From an uncultured Roseateles sp. (GTDB lineage: Bacteria; Pseudomonadota; Gammaproteobacteria; Burkholderiales; Burkholderiaceae_C), in the NCBI RefSeq assembly GCF_963422335.1, contig NZ_OY729424.1, positions 3,348,001 to 3,412,000 of the forward strand: 64,000 nt of DNA, written 5' to 3'. Below, one piece after another: positions 1 through 10,532 of the stretch. A program made the position numbers and the translations under genes. Within the stretch, counting starts at the first letter, position 1. Every line of letters starts with the position of its first letter. Under the pieces are notes generated by a model. That model had not been told where the DNA came from. It saw only the letters and a list, made by a program, of their open reading frames with translations, and searched no databases.

Positions 1-171
1 CAGTGGCGCTTCTCGCCGACGATGAGCCTGCGCCTGTCGGCCCGCGACCTCTTGCCTCTGGAGGAGTTGAGCAGCAGCAGCTACCTCGACGCCAATGGCA
101 ATGAGCAGGGCAGCCAGACCGAGCGCAAACTGGTGCGCTCCATAGGGCTGCAGCTCGAAATCAAGCTCTGA
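1..171 (+). CDS. C-terminal fragment of an outer-membrane beta-barrel (TonB-receptor-like) protein
   Basis: Frame 1 is open from the window edge to a TGA ending at 171 (56 residues). The peptide alternates hydrophobic and polar residues in two strand-like stretches, ending IGLQLEIKL. This resembles the last strands of an outer-membrane barrel such as a TonB-dependent receptor. The 5' part lies outside the window, so function is not established. The next gene starts 9 bp later on the same strand, so the two may be cotranscribed. Confidence 0.5.
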   Translation, partial: QWRFSPTMSLRLSARDLLPLEELSSSSYLDANGNEQGSQTERKLVRSIGLQLEIKL

Positions 172-180
172 GCCTGCGCC

Positions 181-936
181 ATGCTGAATCGCCGTGACTT
201 GACCACCCTGCTGGCGAGCCTGGCCGGTGGCCTGCCTGTGCAGGCGGCCGAGCCTGAGCTCCGCCTGCGCGCCTTCACCGAGAACCTGCCGCCGCTGAAC
301 TATCAGGATGAAGACACGCCGCGCGGCTTCAGCGTCGAGCTCTTGCGCATGGTGGCAGCCGAGGCGGGCGTGGGCCTGGACATCGAGGTCCAACCCTGGA
401 CGCGGGCCATGCAGTCGGCCAGCCAGACGCCCAACAGCGTGCTGTTCTCGCTGACCCGCCTGCCCGAGCGCGAGGCGCAGTTCCAGTGGGTGGGACCGAT
501 CAGCGAGCGCCGCATCGTCATCTACAAGCTGGCCAGCCGCGCCGATCTGCAGATCAGCAGCCTGCGCCAGCTGCGCGGCGCCCGCATCGGTGTGGTGCGC
601 GACTCGGCGGCGGCCAAGCAATTGCTGGCCGAGGGCCTGCGCTCGGACGATGACATCGAATGGGCCCGCGACGACGCCACCAATCTGCGCAAGCTGCTGG
701 CCGGCCGCATGGAGCTGATCGTGCTGCTGGACTGGGCGGCGGCCTGGAATCTGCGCCAGCTGCAGCTGCCCTTCGTCACCCTGACCCAGGTGCTGGAGTA
801 CGACGCCAGCAAGTCCTACTGGTTCGGCCTGCCGCCCGACACGCCGCAGGCGCTGTGCCGCCGCCTGCAGGCCGCCCTCGACAAGGTGCGGCGCGACGGC
901 CGCTACGAGGCCCTGAAGCTGCGCTACTTCTCCTGA
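181..936 (+). CDS. Periplasmic solute-binding protein, SBP_bac_3 family
   Basis: 251 residues. The N-terminus has a twin-arginine-like export signal (NRRDLTTLL followed by a short hydrophobic run, ending near VQAAEP). The mature part has the features of family 3 solute-binding proteins: LRAFTENLPPLNYQDED near the start, the GFSVELLRMVAAEAG helix, ARIGVVRDSAA in the hinge, and a C-terminal ALDKVRRDGRYEALKLRYF helix. Such proteins bind amino acids or other small polar solutes. No ABC permease or ATPase lies beside it, so it may serve a distant transporter or act in sensing. The ligand cannot be read from sequence. Confidence 0.8.
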   Translation: MLNRRDLTTLLASLAGGLPVQAAEPELRLRAFTENLPPLNYQDEDTPRGFSVELLRMVAAEAGVGLDIEVQPWTRAMQSASQTPNSVLFSLTRLPEREAQFQWVGPISERRIVIYKLASRADLQISSLRQLRGARIGVVRDSAAAKQLLAEGLRSDDDIEWARDDATNLRKLLAGRMELIVLLDWAAAWNLRQLQLPFVTLTQVLEYDASKSYWFGLPPDTPQALCRRLQAALDKVRRDGRYEALKLRYFS

Positions 937-1054
937 TCGCACAGGAATTCACGTCGCCCGGCCGGTCAACCGGGAAACCCTGATGCGTGCCCCTGCCTTA
1001 AACACCAGAATTGGGCGGGCGCCCAATGCTGGGGCGCTGACTAGCGAGTGTGCA

Positions 1055-1642
1055 ATGAAATCCCTGTTGAAGACCCTGTCCCTGGCCCTGATGTCGCTGG
1101 TGCTGGCAGGCAGCGCCTGGAGCGCGCCGGTCGACGTCTACGGCGTCAAGTTCGACGAGCAGATCGAGATGCGCGGCAGCAATCTGCTGCTCAACGGCGC
1201 GGGTGCCCGCTTCAAGGGCCCGTTCAAGGTCTATGCCGCCGGCCTCTATCTGGGCAAGAAGGTCAACACGCCCGATGAGGTGGTGGCCCTGCCCGGCCCC
1301 AAGCGTCTGTCGATCACGATGCTGCGCGGCATCGACGCCGCCGAGCTGGGCAAGCTGCTGACGCGGGGCATGGAAGATAATATGGGCAAGGCCGCAATGG
1401 CCCCGCTGATCCCCGGCCTGATACGCATGGGCCAGATGTTCGCCGACCACAAGACCCTGGTGGCGGGCGATAACTTCACCGTCGATTGGGTGCCCGGCAC
1501 CGGCTCGGTGATCACCGTCAAGGGCAAGGTCCAGGGCGAACCGTTCAAGGAGCCCGAGTTTTTTAAGGCCCTGATGTGGATCTGGATGGGCCCGGTGCCC
1601 GCCGACTGGAAGCTCAAGGACGGGCTGCTGGGCGTCAAATAA
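1055..1642 (+). CDS. Secreted chalcone-isomerase-like protein
   Basis: 195 residues from ATG 1055. An upstream in-frame ATG at 983 would place the signal peptide internally, so 1055 is preferred. Residues 1-23 form a signal peptide ending GSAWSA. The remainder (VDVYGVKFDEQIEMRGSNLLLNGAGARFKGPFKVYAAGLYLGKK) matches the bacterial periplasmic chalcone_3 type, in which the isomerase fold is kept but flavonoid chemistry is not expected. The physiological role of these proteins is unknown. A short inverted repeat, TTGGGC-GGGC-GCCCAA, lies at 1011-1026 ahead of the gene. Confidence 0.75.
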   Translation: MKSLLKTLSLALMSLVLAGSAWSAPVDVYGVKFDEQIEMRGSNLLLNGAGARFKGPFKVYAAGLYLGKKVNTPDEVVALPGPKRLSITMLRGIDAAELGKLLTRGMEDNMGKAAMAPLIPGLIRMGQMFADHKTLVAGDNFTVDWVPGTGSVITVKGKVQGEPFKEPEFFKALMWIWMGPVPADWKLKDGLLGVK

Positions 1643-1689
1643 GATCTTGTGGCACAGTGCCGGCACTTTCACACCGTGCCGCCCTGACC

Positions 1690-2154
1690 ATGAAATTCCG
1701 CCTGCTGCTGTTGTTCGGCCTGTCCAGCCTGCTCGCCATCGGTGCACAGGCTCAAAGCCCCGCCGCCGGCCCCTATGCCGAGCAGGCCGATGCCCGGGCC
1801 GACATCAATCAGGCGCTGCAGAAGGCCGCGGCCGAGAAGAAGCAGGTGCTGGTGGTGTTCGGCGCCAACTGGTGCAAGGATTGCCTGGCGCTGAACCAGC
1901 AGATGGCTGACACGCCGCTGGCGGCCGAGGTCAAGCAGCGCTACATCGTGACCAAGGTCGATGTCGGCCGCTTCAACCGCAATCTGGACATTGCCCAGGC
2001 GATGGGCAATCCGATCAAGAAGGGCATTCCGGCCGTGGCGCTGCTGCAGGCTGACGGCAGCCTGCTCAAGGCCACCACCGGTGGTGAGCTGGCTGATGCG
2101 CGCAGCATGGGCCCCGACGCGGTGTTGAAGGTGCTCGCCACCTTGCACCACTGA
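1690..2154 (+). CDS. Periplasmic thioredoxin-fold protein (WCKDC)
   Basis: 154 residues from ATG 1690, chosen because it begins directly with a signal peptide (KFRLLLLFGLSSLLAIGAQAQS). The mature domain has FGANWCKDCLALNQQM with a CxxC redox site and the cis-Pro region GIPAVALLQADG. It is probably a periplasmic thiol-disulfide protein. The Lys-Asp pair between the cysteines differs from classical thioredoxin (GP) and resembles DUF255/thioredoxin_7-type domains. It follows the chalcone-isomerase-like gene by 47 bp on the same strand. Confidence 0.8.
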   Translation: MKFRLLLLFGLSSLLAIGAQAQSPAAGPYAEQADARADINQALQKAAAEKKQVLVVFGANWCKDCLALNQQMADTPLAAEVKQRYIVTKVDVGRFNRNLDIAQAMGNPIKKGIPAVALLQADGSLLKATTGGELADARSMGPDAVLKVLATLHH

Positions 2155-2198
2155 GCTGTGAGTTTGTGTAAGTAGTGAGCATCCCCGAAACAGGGGGC

Positions 2199-2225
2199 TA
2201 AACCTGGCGCATTTCGAGACGATAG
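2199..2225 (+). promoter_or_regulatory. Candidate sigma28 (FliA) promoter for the flagellar-rod-like gene
   Basis: TAAA at 2199-2202 is followed after exactly 15 nt by GACGATAG at 2218-2225. The FliA consensus is TAAA-N15-GCCGATAA, and the -10 element matches at 6 of 8 positions. The predicted transcription start lies about 10 nt before ATG 2244. Because it precedes a flagellar-family gene, the match is more credible than by chance. Confidence 0.55.
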
Positions 2226-2243
2226 ACCGTCGAGAGGTGCAGT

Positions 2244-2546
2244 ATGGGTTCAATTTCTTCGATTGCCAGGTCCGGTCTGAATGCCGCCCAGTACAGCCTG
2301 GGCGTCACGGCCCACAACATCGCCAACGCGCAGACGAGCAATTTCCGCCGCCAGGAGGTGGTGCAGCAGGCCCAGGAAACCGGCGGTGTCTCGGTGAGCG
2401 TCAGGCAGGCCGCCCAGCCCGCCGGCGACACCATGGCCAACGACTTCGTCCAGCAAATGGTCGCCAGCTACGCCTTCAAGGCCAATGTGCTGACCCTGCA
2501 GACCGAACAGAAGATGATGGGCAGCCTGCTTGACGTTGCGGCATAA
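2244..2546 (+). CDS. Short orphan flagellar basal-body-rod-like protein
   Basis: 100 residues. The N-terminal part (ARSGLNAAQYSLGVTAHNIANAQTSNFRRQEV) is the conserved helix of axial flagellar proteins (FlgB/C/E/F/G/K rod family). The C-terminus (DFVQQMVASYAFKANVLTLQTEQKMMGSLLDV) matches the paired C-terminal helix. Almost no domain lies between, so it is shorter than FlgC. It stands alone, away from any flagellar operon, behind a sigma28-like promoter. The preceding SD is GAGAGGTG. It may be an accessory axial or hook component, but the exact role is unknown. Confidence 0.75.
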   Translation: MGSISSIARSGLNAAQYSLGVTAHNIANAQTSNFRRQEVVQQAQETGGVSVSVRQAAQPAGDTMANDFVQQMVASYAFKANVLTLQTEQKMMGSLLDVAA

Positions 2547-2561
2547 GCGCGACTTGAGCCT

Positions 2562-2867
2562 TCAACCGAACACCGACGCAAGCCCTGGCTGATCCAGCAC
2601 CAGATCGGTGCGCGCGATCGCCACGCAGGGCAGTATCCAGCCCTCGGCCTTCTCCTCGGTACTGAGGCCTGGCCACTCGATCACATAGCTGATTTCCCCC
2701 GAGCGCAGCCTGCAGATGCAGCTGCGGCAGGTGCCATTGCGGCAGGAGCTGGGCAGGCGCCAGCCGGCCGCCAGCGCCGCGATCAGCACCGATTCCTGCT
2801 CGCCGACCTCGAAGGCAATGCCCGAGGGCTCGATGTGTACACGGTGCAGCGGTGATGGCTCGGACAT
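2562..2867 (-). CDS. 2Fe-2S ferredoxin-type protein
   Basis: 101 residues from ATG 2867; a longer start at 2900 adds a Cys-containing tail with no family support. Cys42, Cys47, Cys50 and Cys81 give the plant-type spacing C-x4-C-x2-C-x30-C (SCRNGTCRSCICRL ... GWILPC). A short electron-transfer protein is expected. It diverges from the MFS gene (57-bp gap). No obvious redox partner is next to it. Confidence 0.85.
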   Translation of the reverse strand: MSEPSPLHRVHIEPSGIAFEVGEQESVLIAALAAGWRLPSSCRNGTCRSCICRLRSGEISYVIEWPGLSTEEKAEGWILPCVAIARTDLVLDQPGLASVFG

Positions 2868-2924
2868 GCCGCCATTGTCTCCGGCCCGCCTGCTGCACAA
2901 TCCGCCGCAACTTCATGGGCTGCG

Positions 2925-4154
2925 ATGGGCAAGCGCTTCCAGGACTTTCACCGCGTACTGGCCGCCGAGTCGGTGTCGAACTTTGGCGCCATGCTCAGCC
3001 GACTGGCCATCCCCTGGCTGGCGACGCTGGGCCTCGACGCCACGCCCTTGCAAATGGGCTGGCTGCTGGTGGCCGATGTGCTGGCCGGCGCCATCGGCGG
3101 CCTGCTGCTGGGGGCCTGGATTGACGCCCGAGGCAAGCGCCGGGTGATGCTGGTCGCCGATGTGCTGCGCGCCGTCGTGCTGGCGGGCCTGAGTGCACTG
3201 GCCTGGCTGCAGCAGCTGAGCCTGGCGCTGCTGGTCGCGTCAGCCGCCGCCAACGGCCTGCTGACGGTGGCTTTCGAGATGGCCCGCTCGGCCTGGATGG
3301 CGCAGCGCATCGCCGATGCGGACCTGACCCGTGCCAATGCCCAGCTGGCCGTGGGCACCAGCCTGTCCGAGACCCTGGCCTTTGCGCTGGGTGGCTGGCT
3401 CTATCAGGGCCTGGGGGTGGTGCTGGCGCTGATGGTGGACGCGCTGAGCTATCTGGCCTCGGCGCTGTGCCTGCGCGGCCTGCGAGAGGCACCCGCCGCG
3501 GCGCCGGCAGAACCGAAGATGTCGGCCTGGCGGCAGTGGCGTGACGACACCGCCGCCGGCCTGGCCCTGCTCTGGACCGACACCCGCCTGCGCCTGCTGG
3601 CCGCGATCGAGCTGCTGGTGGCGCTGGCCATGAGCCTGGCCGGCACCAGCTACATGATCTTCGTCACCCGTGAACTGGGCTTCAGCACCGGTGAGCAGGG
3701 GCTGATCTTCGCCACCGGCGGCCTCGGAGCCTTGTTGGGCGCCGGCCTGGCATTGCGGCTGGGGCGGCATCTGGGCGCGGGCCTGTCGATGGCGGCCGGC
3801 CTGGGCCTGTGCGCGCTGGGCTCGGCCTGCACACCGCTGGCGGCTGGCGCAGGGCTGGGGGCTGCCGTGCTGTTGGTGACACAGCAGATCGTCGGTGACG
3901 CCGGCCAGACGGTGCACCAGATCCACGAGCGCACCCTGCGTCAGACGCTGGTGCCCCAGGCCCTGCTGGCGCGGGTGGACGGCGGCCTGCGCAGCCTGGG
4001 TCAAGGTGCTACGCTGCTGGGAGCGCTGGGCGGCGGCGGGCTGGCCAGCGTCTGGGGCACCCGCATGGCGCTGTGGGGTGTTGTGCTGCTGATGGGCATT
4101 GCTGCCTTGCTGGCCTGGCGGGGTTTGGCCGGGGTGCGCAGCCCTCAGGCTTGA
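2925..4154 (+). CDS. MFS transporter (MFS_3/EntS-type efflux permease)
   Basis: 409 residues, strongly hydrophobic with about 12 predicted membrane segments. GAWIDARGKRRVMLVADVLRA is the loop 2-3 motif of the major facilitator superfamily. The protein resembles the enterobactin-exporter/macrolide-efflux branch (LAIPWLATLGLDATPLQMGWLL). Inner membrane; substrate unknown. The ORF ends just before a strong sigma28-like promoter belonging to the next gene. Confidence 0.8.
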   Translation: MGKRFQDFHRVLAAESVSNFGAMLSRLAIPWLATLGLDATPLQMGWLLVADVLAGAIGGLLLGAWIDARGKRRVMLVADVLRAVVLAGLSALAWLQQLSLALLVASAAANGLLTVAFEMARSAWMAQRIADADLTRANAQLAVGTSLSETLAFALGGWLYQGLGVVLALMVDALSYLASALCLRGLREAPAAAPAEPKMSAWRQWRDDTAAGLALLWTDTRLRLLAAIELLVALAMSLAGTSYMIFVTRELGFSTGEQGLIFATGGLGALLGAGLALRLGRHLGAGLSMAAGLGLCALGSACTPLAAGAGLGAAVLLVTQQIVGDAGQTVHQIHERTLRQTLVPQALLARVDGGLRSLGQGATLLGALGGGGLASVWGTRMALWGVVLLMGIAALLAWRGLAGVRSPQA

Positions 4155-4182
4155 ATATTTGTGTGCAAACGTCTATGCAGAC

Positions 4183-4209
4183 TAAAGTTCTGCAAAGCCC
4201 TGCCGAAAT
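4183..4209 (+). promoter_or_regulatory. Strong candidate sigma28 (FliA) promoter
   Basis: TAAAGTTC (4183-4190), 11 nt, then GCCGAAAT (4202-4209). The FliA consensus is TAAAGTTT-N11-GCCGATAA, so 13 of 16 defined positions match with exact spacing. It sits between the end of the MFS gene and ATG 4232 and should start transcription near 4216. Confidence 0.7.
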
Positions 4210-4231
4210 TCGTGACACGGAGGTACTCGCC

Positions 4232-4927
4232 ATGAGAGTTGACCAGACCGCTACTGCCACGCCCACTGTGACCGCCTTGCCCGCAACGCGGACCATCAAG
4301 GAAGAGACGCGCACCCCGGTCGCCATCGCGCGCACCGAGGCAGCACCCTCTGCACGCGTGGACGGGCTGCGGGTTTCTATTTCGGACGCTGCACGCCAGG
4401 CCGCCAATGCGGCCGGCGCAGCCGCGGCCGCCGATGCGAGCACCGGCGGGGAGGCCGCTGCCGTGTCGACTGCGCAAAGCTCGGGCGTGGCCCAGCCGCT
4501 GAGCCTGATCGACGGCGTGCCCTGGCCGGTGGGGGTTGGGCCCCCGCCGCCCTGGCAGCCCGCTCAGGGTGCCGCTGGAGCCACCAGCCTGGTGGCGCCC
4601 AAGGTGGCCGAGCAGCATGCCTCGCAGGCCCGCGCACCGGCCGAAGCCGAGGTGGCGCGCGAGGAGCCACGCGCCGATGTGTCGGCTCAGGTGGCCGCCC
4701 AGGCTCAGCTGGCGGCGGCTGCCGCGCCGGCCCGCCCGCATCGCGAGGCGGCGCAGACGCACCGCACGCAGGATGCCAAGCCCGAGGCCCTGCATCACCG
4801 CACGGCCAGCCCGGAGGCACGCAACGAGACCACGAGGCTGGCAGAGCGACGCAAGGCCAGTGCCGTCTATGCCAGCGAAGCCGGCAAGCCGGTGCCTCAG
4901 AATCTGGCTTTGGATGTGAAGGCCTGA
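4232..4927 (+). CDS. Ala-rich low-complexity protein of unknown function, probably in the flagellar regulon
   Basis: 231 residues from ATG 4232, supported by CGGAGGT at 4218-4223. The protein is dominated by Ala, Pro, Glu and Arg, with no signal peptide or membrane segment. A region around residues 45-70 (VSISDAARQAANAAGAAAAADAST) could be helical. The C-terminal half is charged (PHREAAQTHRTQDAKPEALHHR). I recognise no family. The near-consensus sigma28 promoter suggests a late flagellar or motility-linked role. It is followed by an intrinsic terminator, so it is monocistronic. Confidence 0.65.
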   Translation: MRVDQTATATPTVTALPATRTIKEETRTPVAIARTEAAPSARVDGLRVSISDAARQAANAAGAAAAADASTGGEAAAVSTAQSSGVAQPLSLIDGVPWPVGVGPPPPWQPAQGAAGATSLVAPKVAEQHASQARAPAEAEVAREEPRADVSAQVAAQAQLAAAAAPARPHREAAQTHRTQDAKPEALHHRTASPEARNETTRLAERRKASAVYASEAGKPVPQNLALDVKA

Positions 4928-4948
4928 TCGGCCTCGCCGAAACTGAAA

Positions 4949-4975
4949 GCCCGCCGGGCGACCGGCGGGCTTTTT
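4949..4975 (+). terminator. Intrinsic terminator
   Basis: Perfect 9-bp stem GCCCGCCGG / CCGGCGGGC around a GCGA loop (4949-4970), followed by TTTTT. It ends the Ala-rich gene and lies 15 bp from the convergent ABC exporter stop. Confidence 0.9.
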
Positions 4976-4990
4976 CATTTGGGGCCTTGT

Positions 4991-6859
<1,869 letters not shown>

Positions 6860-6893
6860 GCGGGATCTCCGGGAAATTGTGGGTGCTGGGCAC

Positions 6894-8420
6894 TCAGGCG
6901 CCGGCCTTGTCTTGCCGCAGCGCGCTTTGCGCCAGGGCGATCAATTCTTCGGGCTGCTGCAGGGCATCGTCGATCTGGGCCACGCCCAGGCTGAGCTTCA
7001 GGGTGACGGGGCGGCCATCGGGGGCACTCAATGCGCCGGTCTGCAGCTTGGCGCGTATGCGTTCGGCCACCTGCCGGCCCTCGGCCAGATCGGTGTCGGG
7101 CATGACCAGGCAGAACTCCTGGCCGCTGACGCGGGCCAGCCAGTCCACCAGGCGGATGCTGCCCTGGGCCAGCTCGGCGAAATGCTGCAAGGCCTTGTCG
7201 CCGGCCGCCCAGCCATAGCGCTGGTTCAGGTCGTGCAGATGGCTGATGTCCATCCAGGCCAGGCTCAGCGGCCGGCCGTGCTTGCGCGCGCTGCCGAACT
7301 CGCGCTCCAGGCGCAGATCGAAATAGCGCCGGTTGTTGAGCTGGGTCAGCGGGTCCTGGTAGCTCTCGCGCAGCACCGCGTCGCCGGCATTCGGGCCGAC
7401 CGGCTTGAGCAGCTGGTCCATCCGTTCGGACACCACCTTGGTGACGTTGAGCAGGTGCTGCAGCTGGGCCTGCTCCTCGGGCGTGCTGCCCAGCGGTCGT
7501 ATGCCCACCGGCGCGGCATAAATCTCCAGCCGGTTGCGGCCGGCCGTCTTGGCCTCGAACACGGCTACGTCCAGCTGGCGCCACAACTCCGGCACCGGTG
7601 CGCCCGGCGCCAGAAAGGCCAGGCCGGCGCTGGCGGTCAGCGACAGATGGGTGGGCGCCGCGCCTTCGGCTGCATGGGCGTCGATCATGAACTGGTGCTG
7701 GGCGATGCGCTGCACCAGCAGCCGGGCATCGGCCAGCAAGGTGGCGCGGTCATAGCGGCTCAACAGGCAGACGAATTTGTCTGCGCCGACGCGGGCCAGA
7801 AGATCGCTGGGCGCCAGCTCGCTGCCCAAGAGCATGGCCATCTGCACCAGCACCAGGTCGCCGCCCAGACGGCCGTATTGCTCGTTGACCTGGCCGAACT
7901 GGTCCAGATCCAGAAAGACCGCGGCCTTGTGCGCGTCCGCCGACAGGTTGACCAGACATTGCGTCAGCTCGGCGTCGAAACGCTCGCGGTTGGGCAGGCC
8001 GGTCAGGGCATCGGTCTGCGGTGGGGCGGCGCGCTTGAACTGGCTCGCCCGCCGGGCCAGCCGTTCGAGCCGCAGCGCCAGCAGGTCGGCACGCGGGGTG
8101 AACGGTGCCAGATCGTCGTGCTCGGACAGATAGCCCAGCACGCTCAACTCCTGCGCCTCGGCGCTGGTCAGCACCAGGGTGGGGCGGGTGTCCTGCAGAT
8201 ACTCGGCCTGCAACTCGTCCGGGCCGGCAAAGGCATAGGCCGGCAGCACGCGCAACTCGGCCTTGAGCTGCCAGGAGTCACCCGGCAGGCAAGACCTGGC
8301 ACTGAGACCCAGTGCACCCAGCGCCTCCAGCAGCGGCGCCAGTTCGGCGCCCGTGTCGGAGGTGGCAACCCACACCACACGTGTTGTATCCAAAGCAAGC
8401 TCCCCGCGATGCTGGCCCAT
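6894..8420 (-). CDS. Tandem degenerate GGDEF protein with a pseudo-receiver N-terminus
   Basis: 508 residues. Residues 13-125 look like a response-regulator receiver (late strand PTLVLTS, then LAPFTPRADLLALRLERL), but the usual phospho-acceptor Asp is not apparent. A first GGDEF-fold domain (about 135-300) starts DALTGLPNRERFD and carries GADKF at 212-216 in place of GGDEF. A second (about 355-505) starts DPLTQLNNRRYFD and carries SGQEF at 432-436. Both active-site signatures are altered, so diguanylate cyclase activity is doubtful and a GTP- or c-di-GMP-sensing role is more likely. It lies 11 bp downstream of dbpA. Confidence 0.8.
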   Translation of the reverse strand: MGQHRGELALDTTRVVWVATSDTGAELAPLLEALGALGLSARSCLPGDSWQLKAELRVLPAYAFAGPDELQAEYLQDTRPTLVLTSAEAQELSVLGYLSEHDDLAPFTPRADLLALRLERLARRASQFKRAAPPQTDALTGLPNRERFDAELTQCLVNLSADAHKAAVFLDLDQFGQVNEQYGRLGGDLVLVQMAMLLGSELAPSDLLARVGADKFVCLLSRYDRATLLADARLLVQRIAQHQFMIDAHAAEGAAPTHLSLTASAGLAFLAPGAPVPELWRQLDVAVFEAKTAGRNRLEIYAAPVGIRPLGSTPEEQAQLQHLLNVTKVVSERMDQLLKPVGPNAGDAVLRESYQDPLTQLNNRRYFDLRLEREFGSARKHGRPLSLAWMDISHLHDLNQRYGWAAGDKALQHFAELAQGSIRLVDWLARVSGQEFCLVMPDTDLAEGRQVAERIRAKLQTGALSAPDGRPVTLKLSLGVAQIDDALQQPEELIALAQSALRQDKAGA

Positions 8421-8431
8421 TCTGCCTGCGA

Positions 8432-9856
<1,425 letters not shown>

Positions 9857-9891
9857 CCTCCGATTATCCGGGTTTCCCCGGAACGCCCATT

Positions 9892-10530
9892 TCAAGCGAT
9901 GCCGATGACCTTGTGCATCTGCACGCTCAAGCGCCATTGCGGGTGGGCCATGCAGTACTCGACCGCGCGGCGGGTGTTGTCGGCGCGCAGCAGGCTGTCC
10001 ATGGGCTGCAGGAAGAAATGGGTGAAGGCCAGCCCCTCGAAGCGCTCCGGCTGGGCCTGCGGCTGGGGGAAGACCAGCTTCAGCTCGTCGCCCCGGGTCA
10101 GCACGATTTCGGTGTCAGCCTTGGGGCTGACGCAGATCCAGTCCAGACCCTTGGGTGGCAGCTGCGTGCCATTGGTCTCGACGGCAATCTCGAAGCCGAC
10201 GCTGTGCAGCGCATCGACCAGCGCCTGGTCCAGCTGCAGCAGCGGCTCGCCGCCGGTGCAGACGACATAGGGCTTGCCGCCGGCACCCGCCGGCCACAGC
10301 GCCGCCACCGCCTGCGCCAAGGCCTCCGGCGTGGCAAAACGCCCGCCGCCGATGCCGTCCATGCCGACGAAATCGGTGTCGCAGAAGTTGCACTGGGCGG
10401 TGGCCCGGTCCTGCTCGCGGCCGCTCCACAGATTGCAGCCGGCAAAGCGGCAGAACACCGACGCGCGGCCGGCCTGGGCGCCTTCACCCTGCAGGGTGAA
10501 GAACATTTCTTTCACGGCATAGCTGCTCAT
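9892..10530 (-). CDS. queE: 7-carboxy-7-deazaguanine synthase (radical SAM)
   Basis: 212 residues from ATG 10530; a GTG at 10536 is an alternative. The radical-SAM cluster motif is the extended C-x14-C-x2-C (FAGCNLW ... CNFCDTDF) seen in Burkholderia-type QueE. Other QueE features are the start YAVKEMFFTLQGEGAQAGR and TGGEPLLQLD for SAM binding. It converts 6-carboxytetrahydropterin to CDG in queuosine/preQ0 synthesis. It starts at the queD stop codon, so the two are translationally coupled. Confidence 0.93.
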   Translation of the reverse strand: MSSYAVKEMFFTLQGEGAQAGRASVFCRFAGCNLWSGREQDRATAQCNFCDTDFVGMDGIGGGRFATPEALAQAVAALWPAGAGGKPYVVCTGGEPLLQLDQALVDALHSVGFEIAVETNGTQLPPKGLDWICVSPKADTEIVLTRGDELKLVFPQPQAQPERFEGLAFTHFFLQPMDSLLRADNTRRAVEYCMAHPQWRLSVQMHKVIGIA

Positions 10531-10532
10531 AC

